64,000 bases of DNA from Alphaproteobacteria bacterium (GTDB taxonomy: Bacteria; Pseudomonadota; Alphaproteobacteria; Paracaedibacterales; CAIULA01), in assembly GCA_019749935.1 (NCBI GenBank), contig JAIEPD010000027.1:43190-107189 (forward strand), written 5' to 3'. The notes under the pieces are model-generated. The model did no database searches, was not told the DNA's origin, and saw only the letters and a program-made list of their open reading frames with translations. Shown in pieces: positions 48,734-58,369 of the stretch (the stretch's first letter is position 1; every line of letters starts with the position of its first letter). The position numbers were made by a program, and so were the translations under genes.

Positions 48734-49046
48734 AAAATTAGAAAAAATCTTATTTTTTCCCAGAAAGGCAAAAAGGTGTTCTTTTCTGTCTGCCTTACAG
48801 TGTAAGCTAACTTGTCGTTAGCTATATTACGAGAAAGCAGTTATGAATAACCCTTTGATTTTTTGCCGTTTATTCTCCTTCCAATCTATAAATTTGCTCT
48901 TTAGCCTGAGCGTCATTTAGGTATTGGATTGAGTATAGTTAACACTCTAAGTTTGATGAGTATCATTATAAACTTTTCTTGTCAACCATGTAATATTTAA
49001 TTGTATTCAACTGGCATGAAACTTTTTTTAACAACAGGGCACTTTT
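48734..49046. other. Divergent intergenic region between higB-like and LysR genes
   Basis: 313 bp containing two adjacent small hairpins, CTTACA-GTG-TAAG (48793-48806) and GCTAAC-TTGTC-GTTAGC (48806-48822), which could be operator or terminator relics. The right half is AT-rich with dyads such as AGTTAACACT, suitable for a LysR-type promoter. No further gene is seen. Confidence 0.4.
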
Positions 49047-49943
49047 ATGAACCTAAAGTATCTTAAACAATTTCTTCAATTATCCGAATTTCCAAGCATG
49101 AGCCAGTATGCCTTAAAGGTTGGCGTCACCCATGCTCAAGTTTCTCGAATGGTTATCGAGTTAGAAAAAGAGTTTGGTTTTCAACTATTGGTGCGTGATA
49201 AAACTCAAGGGATCTTAAAGTTGACTAAAAAAGGGGAGACACTTGTAAAAAGGATTCCCTTCATTTTCCGCGAGATTGACAATATGCAGGCCCTTCTCAA
49301 ATCAGATCAAGATTTAGAGAGAGGTCTCTTTGATCTTCATACCACTGGATATCTTGTTGATTACTGGATAGCTCCTAACCTTGCTAAATTTAAAAAAGAT
49401 AATCCTTTAATCACACTCAATCTTTTTGGGCGCGAGGAAACGCTTGCACCGGAAGAAAAAAAAACAATGCTAACGGTTAGTGCGCGCACAAAAGAAGATG
49501 ATGATTATGAGCAAATTCCTCTTCGTGACTTTCATATAGGTCTGTGGGCGAGTGAAGATTATATCAAACGAAATGGCAAACCCGAACATGTTGCAGACCT
49601 TGCAAGGCATGTTTTAATTTGTTTTGAAAGGAAATGGCCAGAACGCTCATACCCAACGATGAACTGGTATATGAATAACACTGACTTCATGCTAACCCCT
49701 TCAAATGTCATCATTATAAGATCGAGTGTTGGGATAATGAAAGCTGCTCAAGCAGGCTTAGGTATTTTTTCGCTTGCTGAAGAGAACATCAAAACGATGG
49801 GAATGAAATTTGAAAGAATTCTCCCTCATTTAGAAGGACCAGTGGTTCCCATGTGTTTTTCTTACCCCACTGCATGGAAAGACCATGTGAGCATCCATAA
49901 AATTAGAGAGTTTTTATTTAACACCTTTAAAAAGGAACTCTGA
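49047..49943 (+). CDS. LysR-family transcriptional regulator
   Basis: 298 residues. The N-terminal winged helix (LKQFLQLSEFPSMSQYALKVGVTHAQVSRMV then LEKEFGFQLLVRDK) is followed by a substrate-binding domain (~90-298) with HIGLWASEDYIKRNGKP and IRSSVGIMKAAQAGLGI. The second helix of the reader domain is somewhat atypical (VGVTHAQVSRMVIELE). It ends 5 bp before the MFS gene, so the two are probably cotranscribed and the regulator may respond to the transported compound. Confidence 0.92.
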   Translation: MNLKYLKQFLQLSEFPSMSQYALKVGVTHAQVSRMVIELEKEFGFQLLVRDKTQGILKLTKKGETLVKRIPFIFREIDNMQALLKSDQDLERGLFDLHTTGYLVDYWIAPNLAKFKKDNPLITLNLFGREETLAPEEKKTMLTVSARTKEDDDYEQIPLRDFHIGLWASEDYIKRNGKPEHVADLARHVLICFERKWPERSYPTMNWYMNNTDFMLTPSNVIIIRSSVGIMKAAQAGLGIFSLAEENIKTMGMKFERILPHLEGPVVPMCFSYPTAWKDHVSIHKIREFLFNTFKKEL

Positions 49944-49948
49944 ATAAA

Positions 49949-51202
49949 ATGAACAAAAACGCCATAGCAGCTATATCAGGGATAATATTTGAAGCCTACA
50001 ACAATACCCTGTATGGATTCTTTGCTGTTACCCTAGCTCCTATTTTTTTTCCCCCAAATGAATACCTTTCTTCCATTTCTGCAAGTTTTCTTGCTTTTGC
50101 TGCTGGCTATCTAGCGCGCCCAATTGGCGGAATTGTTTTAGGATTTATTGGGGATAAATTTGGCAGAAAAAGAGCCCTTCTTTTATCCTCGCTGCTGACA
50201 ACTGTTCCAACTTTTATTATTGGAATTTTACCCTCTTATGCAACTATTGGAGTATTGGCTCCCATTTTATTAATTTCTTGCAGACTTGTACAAGGCATAG
50301 CAATTGGAGCAGATTATACAGGCTCCATTATTTATATTGCAGAGCAGAATGGTATTAAGAATAAAAACTTTGTCACATCAATTCTAGTTGCTATGGGATT
50401 CTTTGGAGCTTCCCTGGGGCTTCTTGTAAGTTTATTATTTTCCTTAACTTCTTTATCAGATTCGAGCTGGAGACTTTCTTTTATCTTTGGGTCTGTTGTT
50501 GGAATTGTAATTTGCTTCATGCGATTTAAGATGGAAGAATCCTCTGCGTTCCAATATATAAAAGACAAAAGGTTGCTTGAAAAAAACCCTATATTTTCTA
50601 CCTTTAGAAGTGACAAAAAACAACTAATTGCCAGTTGTATCTTAGGAGGTGCCAATTTAGTTCCCATTTACCTTGCAACTGTTTACATGAATGTTCACCT
50701 AAAAGACTTAGTTGGCCTTTCCACGTACGCAATTCTCATTGATAATTTATCTATCTTTCTCATTGGAGGAACACTCGTTCTCTGCTCGTCAAAACTAATA
50801 TCTAGATTTGGGGAGATCGGCGTAATGAACATTTGCATGTATTGGTTTATCTTTTTTTCAATCCCGCTTTATACATGGTCATCTTCTAACATCTCAATAA
50901 TGACTCTTATTTTAATTCAAGGATTTTTAATAATTGGCGATGCTTTTCAAATTAGCGCATTAGCGATTTTTCTACCTAAACTCTTTCCTTCCTCAAGGCG
51001 TTACAGTGGACTTGGATTCAGTTATGCTTTAGGACAAGCAATATTAGGAGGTACCACACCACTCATTGCATCTTTATTGGTTGAAAGAACAGGGCAGATA
51101 GCTGCACCTAGTTATTTTTTATGCATCATTGCTGTCTTGTATTTAGTAGCGATTTCCATTGTAAGACGCAATGTAGAACAGCAAACTAACTACACTGTTT
51201 AG
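49949..51202 (+). CDS. MFS transporter, metabolite:H+ symporter type
   Basis: 417 residues and about 12 hydrophobic helices. EAYNNTLYGFFAVTLAPIFF, AGYLARPIGGIVLGFIGDKF with GRKRALLLSS (intact GDxxGRR loop) and SCRLVQGIAIGADYTG place it in the MHS group. It is clearly related to the transporter at 28201-29448 (shared NTLYGFF, LAPIFF, FAAGY, IIG.LPSY) but with a better-preserved loop. It is adjacent to LysR; the substrate is unknown. Confidence 0.87.
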   Translation: MNKNAIAAISGIIFEAYNNTLYGFFAVTLAPIFFPPNEYLSSISASFLAFAAGYLARPIGGIVLGFIGDKFGRKRALLLSSLLTTVPTFIIGILPSYATIGVLAPILLISCRLVQGIAIGADYTGSIIYIAEQNGIKNKNFVTSILVAMGFFGASLGLLVSLLFSLTSLSDSSWRLSFIFGSVVGIVICFMRFKMEESSAFQYIKDKRLLEKNPIFSTFRSDKKQLIASCILGGANLVPIYLATVYMNVHLKDLVGLSTYAILIDNLSIFLIGGTLVLCSSKLISRFGEIGVMNICMYWFIFFSIPLYTWSSSNISIMTLILIQGFLIIGDAFQISALAIFLPKLFPSSRRYSGLGFSYALGQAILGGTTPLIASLLVERTGQIAAPSYFLCIIAVLYLVAISIVRRNVEQQTNYTV

Positions 51203-51207
51203 CCTTT

Positions 51208-52008
51208 TTAAAGGGGTTTTTGCGCCACAACTCCTATGTACTCTTTGCCATTGGAATGAAACTCAAGAGGATATCCTTCCATTGAAACATAGTTTATTTT
51301 CTCAATCAGAAAGCCGCTTTCTTTGAAAAGCTGCGTTGTAACATCCATATCCAACAAATTAATCAACTTGGGCAAAATATTGGTATGATTCGGAGCATAA
51401 ACCCAAGAATTGTCTATTAATCCTGGCCATTCTGCTTTCTCAGCTTTGCGCTTTAGATAAGTATCAAAAAAGCCCTCAAAAAACTTAATATAGGGAGTGG
51501 AAGTAAAAAAGAAAAACTTACCTCCAGGTTTTAAAATATCATATACCTTTAAAAATGCTTCTTTCAGTTCTTTTCCCTCAAGATAGTGGAGAACTCCCGA
51601 GGCAAGAACCGCTGTCAAAGAGGAACTTTGAATATCTACTGCGGAAGGAAATTTTCCTTTACAAATAAAAAGTCTCTCTCTTAGTTCAAAAGGGGTTTTC
51701 TCTTGCAATATAGCCAGATGTCTTTCATCAAGATCATTAGCTATAACATAAGCTCCCTTTTTTAAAGCTGAAATTGTAGTAGCTCCATAAGCTGTCCCAA
51801 TATCAAGGACTGTACCGCCTGTCAAAGTTGCATATTCTATAAATTCCTCACTAATAACATCCGGTTTTTCTAACATATATCCAAATTTGTTAAGTGTAGG
51901 AATGAGAGCATAATTAATGCTAAGCGAATGTAAAGTAGATTCTCTTTTCGCCGGTTCTTTTAAAGAAGTTTCTTTAAAGATTGGTAATTTAATTTGTATG
52001 TTCTCCAT
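51208..52008 (-). CDS. Class I SAM-dependent methyltransferase
   Basis: 266 residues. The SAM-binding motif is GGTVLDIGTAYGATTISAL (~78-96) followed by VIANDLDERHLAIL (acidic residue for the ribose); the later LTAVLASGVLHYL and LKPGGKFFFFTSTPY are motifs typical of small-molecule methyltransferases. There is a ~70-residue N-terminal extension. The substrate is unknown. It is convergent with the MFS gene (5-bp gap) and preceded by ~140 bp of AT-rich DNA. Confidence 0.82.
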   Translation of the reverse strand: MENIQIKLPIFKETSLKEPAKRESTLHSLSINYALIPTLNKFGYMLEKPDVISEEFIEYATLTGGTVLDIGTAYGATTISALKKGAYVIANDLDERHLAILQEKTPFELRERLFICKGKFPSAVDIQSSSLTAVLASGVLHYLEGKELKEAFLKVYDILKPGGKFFFFTSTPYIKFFEGFFDTYLKRKAEKAEWPGLIDNSWVYAPNHTNILPKLINLLDMDVTTQLFKESGFLIEKINYVSMEGYPLEFHSNGKEYIGVVAQKPL

Positions 52009-52149
52009 TTTTAACAGTTAATCTGGGAATCAAGACTTATAAGAACACCAGGATCCTACCACTCTCTACGAAGCATCTCAATGAGTACTTCCTTTTAAAA
52101 TTCAATCAGAAGAAAAACACAAGATATATTCAATATAACCTTAGCTAAT

Positions 52150-53022
52150 TCAGAAAGATGCAGCGTGCAGTTGAGCCGCTTTTACGGTATTGATAAGGAG
52201 GTTACTAATTGTCATTGGGCCAACTCCACCTGGAACAGGAGTGATAAAACTAGCAACACTAGCTACTTCTTTAAAATCGACATCACCTTTTAAACAAGAA
52301 GTTCCATCTTCAAGCTCTAAACGATTAATTCCCACATCAATAACAATCGCACCTTTTTTAATATAGTCCTTCGTTATAAATTCAGGTGAACCAATTGCGG
52401 CAACTAGGATATCCGCTTTTGATGCAATTTCTTTTAAGTCTTTGGTTTTTGAGTGGGCAAGGGTAACTGTCACATCATAATTGGTTAAAAGAGCAGCTAA
52501 ACTACGCCCCACAAGTAAAGACCTGCCAATAATAACAGCTGTTTTCCCCTGGATATTTTCCTCTACAGACTGAATCAACTGCAAACAACCTTGTGGCGTA
52601 CAAGGAACAAGGAGAGGTTTATTCATCAAAAGACGACCTAAATTATAGGGGTGAAGCCCATCAACGTCTTTCTTTGGATCCAGAGCCTCTAGAATTTCTT
52701 GGGTGTTTAAATGTTGCGGCAAAGGCAGTTGCACTAAAATGCCATGAGCATCTTTTTGTTGATTTAAATCACGAATCAGATCAAGAACATCAGCTTGTGA
52801 CACATCAGAGGGCAGTTGATGAACAACAGATTTAATCCCAACGAATTCACAAGCTTTTCTTTTATTCTGCACATAAATATGGCTAGGGGGATGATCGCCT
52901 ATTAGTAATACATGCAAAGATGGCTGTATTCCAGTTTGATTCAAAAAGGCTTTAACCTCTTTGACTGTTTCTTGTTTTTTAAGAACAGCTAAAGCCTTAC
53001 CATCTATTCGTTGAGCCGTCAT
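52150..53022 (-). CDS. folD: Methylenetetrahydrofolate dehydrogenase/cyclohydrolase
   Basis: 290 residues. VLLIGDHPPSHIYVQNKRKACE contains the catalytic Lys in the YVxxKxKxC motif. GILVQLPLPQHLN, DPKKDVDGLHPYN, GRSLLVGRSLAALL and TPVPGGVGPMTISNLL are all FolD signatures. It interconverts 5,10-methylene- and 10-formyl-tetrahydrofolate, the formyl donor used by the ArnA-type formyltransferase. It follows yggT by 41 bp. Confidence 0.97.
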   Translation of the reverse strand: MTAQRIDGKALAVLKKQETVKEVKAFLNQTGIQPSLHVLLIGDHPPSHIYVQNKRKACEFVGIKSVVHQLPSDVSQADVLDLIRDLNQQKDAHGILVQLPLPQHLNTQEILEALDPKKDVDGLHPYNLGRLLMNKPLLVPCTPQGCLQLIQSVEENIQGKTAVIIGRSLLVGRSLAALLTNYDVTVTLAHSKTKDLKEIASKADILVAAIGSPEFITKDYIKKGAIVIDVGINRLELEDGTSCLKGDVDFKEVASVASFITPVPGGVGPMTISNLLINTVKAAQLHAASF

Positions 53023-53063
53023 AGAGAAGATTTAAAAACTCCAGTAAATTTTTAACGTAAGAA

Positions 53064-53366
53064 TTAAGCTGGAAACCTATGCACAATTTTTTCAAGAACC
53101 CCTTGAATAAAATAGATACCAAAAATCAAGACAAGAGGCGAAAAATCAACCCCACCTAAATCGGGGAGAAACCGACGAATCGGTGATAAAAGCGGCTCAA
53201 TTAATCTGAATAAAACAGTGTGGACACTATAGACAAAACGGTTATAGCGGTTGAGTACATTAAATACCTCAAGCCAACCCATGATAATGTAGATAATCAA
53301 GAGAAATTGATAAAGATCAATAATCTTAATAATAACCGTTAGCAAAGGCACAAAAATAATATCCAT
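53064..53366 (-). CDS. YggT family membrane protein
   Basis: 100 residues with two hydrophobic regions (VPLLTVIIKIIDLYQFLLIIYIIMGW and FSPLVLIFGIYFIQGVL) separated by the family hallmark RLIEPLLSPIRRFLPDLGGVDFSP. YggT proteins are small inner-membrane proteins; roles in osmotic balance or Sec-related processes have been suggested but are unsettled. It lies upstream of folD in the same direction. Confidence 0.88.
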   Translation of the reverse strand: MDIIFVPLLTVIIKIIDLYQFLLIIYIIMGWLEVFNVLNRYNRFVYSVHTVLFRLIEPLLSPIRRFLPDLGGVDFSPLVLIFGIYFIQGVLEKIVHRFPA

Positions 53367-53393
53367 ATTTATCCTTTTTGATAAGTGTCTCTC

Positions 53394-53518
53394 TATACTC
53401 TTCGTGTTTCAAACTCCGGGTTCGTTGTTTTTTCGGGATCTGCGGTGCTCATGTATTTATCACTGCGCTCCTTGCTCCTCAAACGGCCTGCCCGGCTTTT
53501 TAAAACGCTTTGAGTATA
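53394..53518 (-). repeat. Palindromic dispersed repeat, family A copy 2
   Basis: Read on the minus strand, it starts TATACTCAAAGCGTTTT and ends GTTTGAAACACGAAGAGTATA-like (TATACTC ends inverted). The interior carries AAGGAGCGCAGTGATAAATA, GAGCACCGCAGATCCCGAAA and ACAACGAACC. These align with copy 1 at 1037-1164 (GAGGCGC..GTG, GCACCGAAG.TTCCCGAAA, AACGAACAGG, GAAAGGCGAAGGGTATA). It sits between yggT and dxs, 17 bp after the dxs stop. Confidence 0.75.
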
Positions 53519-53534
53519 ATACCTACTACCTCAG

Positions 53535-55457
53535 CTAAGCACAAGATGCAAGGGCCTCTAAACTTATTTCCTGACCCAAAGCCGCTAAGGCTGTTTCTAA
53601 AATATTGTTCGCCGTTAAACCAGCAATCTCATATTGCTTTTGGGGTGTGTCATGATCAATCAACTTGTCTGGAAGTGTCATTGGCCTTATTTTCAGGCCA
53701 CGATCAAGAACACCTCTATTTGCTAAAAGATGTAAGACTTGACTTGAAAAACCTCCTATTGAACCTGTTTCAATTGTAATGAGGACTTCATGGTTTTTTG
53801 CTAATTTAATTATCAAATCTTCATCTAATGGTTTTGCAAACCTGGCATCAGCAACAGTTGTTGAAAGTCCATGAGCTCTTAAAAACTTTGCAGCTAGAAG
53901 GGATTCTTGTAAACGGCATCCTAAAGATAAGATAGCAATTTTACTGCCCTCTTCTACGATTCGTCCTTTTCCAATTTCCAAAGGTATGCCTTTTGCAGGA
54001 ACCTCTACCCCTACCCCTTCACCCCTTGGATATCTAAAAGCTGAAGGACAATCATCAATTGAAGCCGCTGTTGCAACCATATGCTTTAATTCTGCCTCGT
54101 CAGCTGCTGCCATAACAACGATGTCTGGCAGGCAGCATAAATAAGAAAGATCATAACTTCCGGCATGCGTTGCACCATCTGCCCCAACAAGGCCCGCACG
54201 ATCCAGTGCGAACCGAACAGGTAATTTTTGCAAAACAACGTCATGGACAACCTGGTCATAAGCTCGTTGCAAAAACGTTGAATAAATAGCCGCAAAAGGT
54301 TTAAACCCTTCACAAGCTAAGCTTGCAGCGAATGTCACTGCATGTTGTTCAGCAATTCCGACATCAAAGCACCGATCAGGAAAACGTTTTGCAAACAAAT
54401 CAAGCCCTGTTCCAGAAGGCATAGCTGCCGTGATGGCTAAGATCTTATCATCGCGTTCAGCCTCCTCGATGAGGCTTTCTCCAAAAACTTTTGTATAAGA
54501 AGGAGCAACTGCTTTTGATTTGGCTTGCTCTCCAGTTACAATGTCAAACTTGCTAACACCATGGAATTTGTCTGCGGCCTCTTCAGCGGGTGCGTATCCC
54601 CTTCCTTTTTGAGTCACCACATGAAGAAAAATAGGCCCTTTTTCACTCCAGTCATGGGCATTTTTTAATACAGGCACTAGATGATCTAAATTATGACCAT
54701 CAATAGGCCCAACATAATAAAAACCCATTTCTTCGAAAAGTGTGCCGCCTGTCATCATTCCGCGCGCATATTCTTCCGCTCGTCTTGCTGCAGTTTCGAT
54801 AGATTTGGGCAAATGACTAACGACTCCTTTTGCAATTTCGCGAAGAGAATGATAAGGACCAGAAGAGAGAAGTCTGGAGAGATAACCACTCATAGCGCCA
54901 ACTGGCGGCGCAATTGACATATCATTGTCATTTAAAATGACAATAAGGCGACTCGACATAGAACCAGCGTTATTGAGGGCCTCATAAGCCATACCTGCGC
55001 TCATGGATCCATCACCAATAACGGCAATAACGTGATTATTATCTTTTTTTAGATCGCGCCCTACAGCAAAACCAAGGGCCGCTGAAATAGAAGTCGCAGC
55101 ATGAGCCGCACCAAAAGGATCATATTCACTTTCACTGCGACGCGTAAAACCAGATGGACCACCCGCCTGACGCAACATTTTCATATCATCACGTCTGCCG
55201 GTTAAAATCTTATGAGGGTATGCTTGATGCCCTACGTCCCAAATCAATTTATCATGAGGCGTGTTAAAAATGTGATGGAGCGCAACAGTCAGTTCCACAA
55301 CCCCAAGACTAGCACCTAGATGTCCTCCTACACGAGAAACGACTTCTATCGTTTCTTGTCTGACTTCTTCTGACAATTGCTTAAGTTCAGGAATTGTTAA
55401 ACCTTTTAAATCACGCGGATAATGAACCTGATCCAACAATTTAATACTATTATTCAT
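53535..55457 (-). CDS. dxs: 1-deoxy-D-xylulose-5-phosphate synthase
   Basis: 640 residues. [54 protein letters not shown] with ILNDNDMSI (thiamine-diphosphate site), [13 protein letters not shown] and [18 protein letters not shown] are DXS hallmarks. It makes DXP from pyruvate and glyceraldehyde 3-phosphate, the first step of the non-mevalonate isoprenoid pathway, which also supplies the undecaprenyl carrier used by ArnC-type enzymes. Confidence 0.97.
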   Translation of the reverse strand: MNNSIKLLDQVHYPRDLKGLTIPELKQLSEEVRQETIEVVSRVGGHLGASLGVVELTVALHHIFNTPHDKLIWDVGHQAYPHKILTGRRDDMKMLRQAGGPSGFTRRSESEYDPFGAAHAATSISAALGFAVGRDLKKDNNHVIAVIGDGSMSAGMAYEALNNAGSMSSRLIVILNDNDMSIAPPVGAMSGYLSRLLSSGPYHSLREIAKGVVSHLPKSIETAARRAEEYARGMMTGGTLFEEMGFYYVGPIDGHNLDHLVPVLKNAHDWSEKGPIFLHVVTQKGRGYAPAEEAADKFHGVSKFDIVTGEQAKSKAVAPSYTKVFGESLIEEAERDDKILAITAAMPSGTGLDLFAKRFPDRCFDVGIAEQHAVTFAASLACEGFKPFAAIYSTFLQRAYDQVVHDVVLQKLPVRFALDRAGLVGADGATHAGSYDLSYLCCLPDIVVMAAADEAELKHMVATAASIDDCPSAFRYPRGEGVGVEVPAKGIPLEIGKGRIVEEGSKIAILSLGCRLQESLLAAKFLRAHGLSTTVADARFAKPLDEDLIIKLAKNHEVLITIETGSIGGFSSQVLHLLANRGVLDRGLKIRPMTLPDKLIDHDTPQKQYEIAGLTANNILETALAALGQEISLEALASCA

Positions 55458-55570
55458 AAAAATTTATCCCGCAAAGGTTACTCTCCTGTTACGTCTGACA
55501 ATCTAAAGACTCCTTCTCTAAGGTGCAAATATTTTTTCACCTTGCAGCAAAACTTTACGTGTGTTAATTA

Positions 55571-56434
55571 ATGTGCGATTTTAATAAAATTATCGTAAAA
55601 CAAATGACGTTAATAAAGCATTCAGAAACTAAGTTAGCAAATCATCTTGTTCACGCCCTGAATCATAACAGATTAGAACTTCATGCCCAACATCAAGTTA
55701 ACATAATAACAAGAAAAGTAGTTGGTGCCGAGGTTTTTTTACGTGTTCCAGAGCAAATGGCTCAATCAACGAGATGGCCTATTGCGATTCCTTTTAATAT
55801 TCCAAGACTTGAAACGGAACAATGGATACAAGTTGCAAGCCATCAAGGTCTTATTGACAGCATCACAAAATGGCTTGTCAAAACAATCGCGGCCTTTTTA
55901 AGTGATAATCCCGAAGTTAACACGCCTCTCTCATTCAATGCCCCTCCTTCTGTTATAACGACGGATTTCGTAAAATTTATTGAGAAGATAATAAAAACAT
56001 ATAACATTTCACCCTCTATGCTCTGCATAGAAATTACAGAAGCAGAAAAGCCCTCTGATATAATTTCATTAGGGAATGTCATCAATGAGCTTCGCTCAAA
56101 CGGAATAAAGGTTGTTATTGATGATTTAGGATGCGGCTATTCAACGATGTCTTATCTTGTAGACTTAAACGTTGATGCCGTGAAAATTGATAAAAATTTC
56201 ATCCAAAAAGCACCTTTTCATAACGGAGCTTTTGCCGTTTTAAAATCATTGATTGATTTAGCAAAAGCAATCAACCTTAAAGTCATTTGTGAAGGCATTG
56301 AAACAGAGCATCAATTCGAAATTGTTAAAAGCCTTGGCGCTGATGTCGCACAAGGATACCTCATTAATCGCCCAGCCCCTTTAGAAAAGGTCCTTATAAA
56401 AAAGAACTGGGATCAAGAGAAATATATCCACTAA
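55571..56434 (+). CDS. EAL-domain protein (cyclic di-GMP phosphodiesterase-like)
   Basis: 287 residues, essentially a lone EAL domain without GGDEF or membrane segments. The signature reads GAEVFLRV instead of GxEALxR, keeping the metal-binding Glu. Other positions are present: SFNAPPS (Asn), EITEAE, VIDDLGCGYS (Asp pair), AVKIDKNFI (Lys), CEGIETEHQ and AQGYLINRP. Catalysis of c-di-GMP hydrolysis is therefore plausible. The fold is close to phosphodiesterases of the RocR/YahA kind. It is divergent from dxs and lies alone. Confidence 0.88.
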   Translation: MCDFNKIIVKQMTLIKHSETKLANHLVHALNHNRLELHAQHQVNIITRKVVGAEVFLRVPEQMAQSTRWPIAIPFNIPRLETEQWIQVASHQGLIDSITKWLVKTIAAFLSDNPEVNTPLSFNAPPSVITTDFVKFIEKIIKTYNISPSMLCIEITEAEKPSDIISLGNVINELRSNGIKVVIDDLGCGYSTMSYLVDLNVDAVKIDKNFIQKAPFHNGAFAVLKSLIDLAKAINLKVICEGIETEHQFEIVKSLGADVAQGYLINRPAPLEKVLIKKNWDQEKYIH

Positions 56435-56470
56435 GACCTATACACCGCCAGTTGCAACAACAGCTGTTCT

Positions 56471-57025
56471 TTATGGTGATGTGTGTCCGTTAGTCTGACT
56501 ACCGTCTGCACCAAACTCTTTTTTGGCTGGCCCCTTTGAAGGTGAAATTGCTCTTGCATCTGAAGGTCCTCGCGCAGCTGGTTTTGATTCTAATCCGTCA
56601 AGCTTGCTCCACCATTTCAATTTATCTTTTGTTTCCTCTACTATTTTTTCAAGAACCATATGGACGGATTTTTTGATTTTATCATCACCTTCAGTATGGA
56701 TGCTTTCACATTCGTCAACAAAACTATTGAACAAAGAATTTTTCCTAGAAGATGTTGTTAAAAGACCTTTAGCCTCTGCGGCAAGGGCAGTAAATTTTTG
56801 AGAGGTATATTCTGCCAAACGTCCATTATCTCTATCACCATCCTCTAAAAAATCTAATCTATCTAAAATCATTTTTCTAGCGATAGGCCTGCCATCTCCT
56901 TCCCATACATTACCATCTAACACACTGACGCACATGTTTAATACAGTCCAATTAACTTCATAGGCTGAAGTGATTGAAGAACTTAAAAGAATCAAGAACA
57001 GCCACAAATTTTTTAATATCTTCAT
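56471..57025 (-). CDS. Secreted hypothetical protein
   Basis: 184 residues with a clear signal peptide (MKILKNLWLFLILLSSSITSAYE). The mature part has two cysteines (NMCVSV and DECESIH), mostly helical charged sequence, and a disordered Pro/Gly/Ser/Lys-rich tail (ARGPSDARAISPSKGPAKK). No family recognised. Its start overlaps the stop of the upstream gene by 4 bp, so both are translated from the same message. Confidence 0.65.
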   Translation of the reverse strand: MKILKNLWLFLILLSSSITSAYEVNWTVLNMCVSVLDGNVWEGDGRPIARKMILDRLDFLEDGDRDNGRLAEYTSQKFTALAAEAKGLLTTSSRKNSLFNSFVDECESIHTEGDDKIKKSVHMVLEKIVEETKDKLKWWSKLDGLESKPAARGPSDARAISPSKGPAKKEFGADGSQTNGHTSP

Positions 57026-57669
57026 TTTCCCTCACTCCAAGCTTTTGAAAGATCTGTTATAAAGCAAAATAAACCATCTGCCTTAGTAGGAGCTGCTTCC
57101 TCATGAATAGGCATAGATGTTTTTATTCCTCTTGCAATAGGCCCTGCCATAATGGAATCAAATAAAGTTCTTATCAAAGGAATACTCGAATCTAAAGGAT
57201 GCTGGATTGTAACTTGCGGCTGAAAATGTGGTCTCCAACCTCCTGGGATGTCTGAATTTTTAAACGGATGATCTTTTATGGGGTCAAATATCTTACCGTT
57301 AATTTCCACGGCAAAACCACCTTCCTCTAAAATCCTGATCAATCCTTTTTGGATAGCAATCAATGTTGCCTTGCGTTCTGCCAATTTTTCCTCAGTGCGG
57401 GTTATAATTGTGCTCTCAGCACCAACAAGACTTCCCCCATGCAGCCAATTATTAAGCGTTACTGTTCCTGGGTTTCTTTTATCTTTAAAGTCACACAAAA
57501 GCTTAAAAGCCATAGAGATTGTGCCAATACAGTCTCTGAAAAATTCCTCTTCTTCATTAGAAAAAGGTTCTGTTACAAATTCTATATCTTTCCCATCAAT
57601 AACAACTTCCCAGAGTTTTACACCACCTCTTGAAACCGTAAATATTGGTTGTTTCTGAATGGCAAACAT
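57022..57669 (-). CDS. Hypothetical protein, probably 5'-truncated
   Basis: 215 residues from the first ATG, with no recognised family; notable stretches are KLWEVVIDGKDIEF, FRDCIGTISMAFKLL, LNNWLHGGSLVGAES and GGFAVEINGKIFDP. The same frame stays open a further 44 codons upstream to a TAG at 57802-57804, reading protein-like sequence (STDSRAATEAVFTGEG, then GFEFQEVNNLCEWAADM) but with no ATG, GTG or TTG. This suggests the original N-terminus was lost, probably at the GC-rich patch at 57811-57925. It overlaps the following secreted protein gene by 4 bp. Confidence 0.6.
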   Translation of the reverse strand: MFAIQKQPIFTVSRGGVKLWEVVIDGKDIEFVTEPFSNEEEEFFRDCIGTISMAFKLLCDFKDKRNPGTVTLNNWLHGGSLVGAESTIITRTEEKLAERKATLIAIQKGLIRILEEGGFAVEINGKIFDPIKDHPFKNSDIPGGWRPHFQPQVTIQHPLDSSIPLIRTLFDSIMAGPIARGIKTSMPIHEEAAPTKADGLFCFITDLSKAWSEGK

Positions 57670-57810
57670 ATCAGCTGCCCACTCACATAAATTATTAACC
57701 TCTTGAAATTCAAAACCAATTTTAAATTTGTGGCCTTCTCCAGTAAAAACAGCCTCCGTTGCAGCACGAGAATCTGTGGAATTTAAGATAAAGTCGCAGA
57801 ACTAAAAATC

Positions 57811-57925
57811 GCTATCTCGGCCGCAAGCAACCGAGTTTTACGCGTTTTTTTCCTTCGGACCGCCCTGCTCCAAATTCTTTTTGCTATCCATCACGGGAGC
57901 AAACTCCCAAGATTTCCGCAAAGCG
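57811..57925. repeat. GC-rich patch with small hairpins, probable inserted element
   Basis: A stretch clearly richer in G+C than its flanks, with GGGAG-CAAA-CTCCC (57895-57908), CGG.CCGCAAGCAACCG and CGCAAAGCG symmetries. It sits where the upstream gene loses its start. The remaining gene-free DNA (57926-58154) is AT-rich and holds nothing I can name. Calling it a repeat rests on composition and context; no second copy was identified in the window. Confidence 0.4.
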
Positions 57926-58154
57926 GTTAAAAAATTGATATTTTATTAATTTGTGCTTTCTGAATCCATTAGCAGCAATGAATGTCAGCAAAATGCAAAA
58001 ATTTATTGAAGGATAAGACGTTTATAAAAATGCTGACAAGATCTGCAGTTTTTTTTGAACCTATTAAAATTGGGAGGTAGTATTCTAGAAAAAGATAGGG
58101 TAGGTTTCGCCTAGATTTAAGTTTCAAAGCTTAAGAAATGACATGGAAGAAATA

Positions 58155-58346
58155 ATGAAAAAAGATTCAATTAAAAAGCAACAAAATCAGATTGTGTTGC
58201 ATGAAAGTGCCTCTCAGGTTACAACGTCGTTTTGGGGTTATGAAACAAAAGAAGACAGAGTTGCAAGGAACTTGTGGATTTATTTTATGATAGGATTGGT
58301 AACGTTTTCTTTCTTGGCACTCTCTCTTAACGTATTTAATGCTTAA
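58155..58346 (+). CDS. Small single-pass membrane protein
   Basis: 63 residues (MKKDSIKKQQNQ...) with one C-terminal hydrophobic helix (LWIYFMIGLVTFSFLALSLNVF) and a polar basic/Gln-rich N-terminus. ATG at 58155 has GGAAG 5 nt upstream; the alternative ATG at 58143 lacks a site. Function unknown. It is convergent with mlaA, ending 23 bp from it. Confidence 0.55.
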   Translation: MKKDSIKKQQNQIVLHESASQVTTSFWGYETKEDRVARNLWIYFMIGLVTFSFLALSLNVFNA

Positions 58347-58369
58347 AGACAATCAACGCCTAGCACACC

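Noticed and set aside
57349..57658. Plus-strand frames opposite the 215-residue hypothetical gene
   Set aside because: Two plus-strand frames are antisense to a frame that is open over 780 bp and coupled to its neighbour; no start signals on the plus strand.
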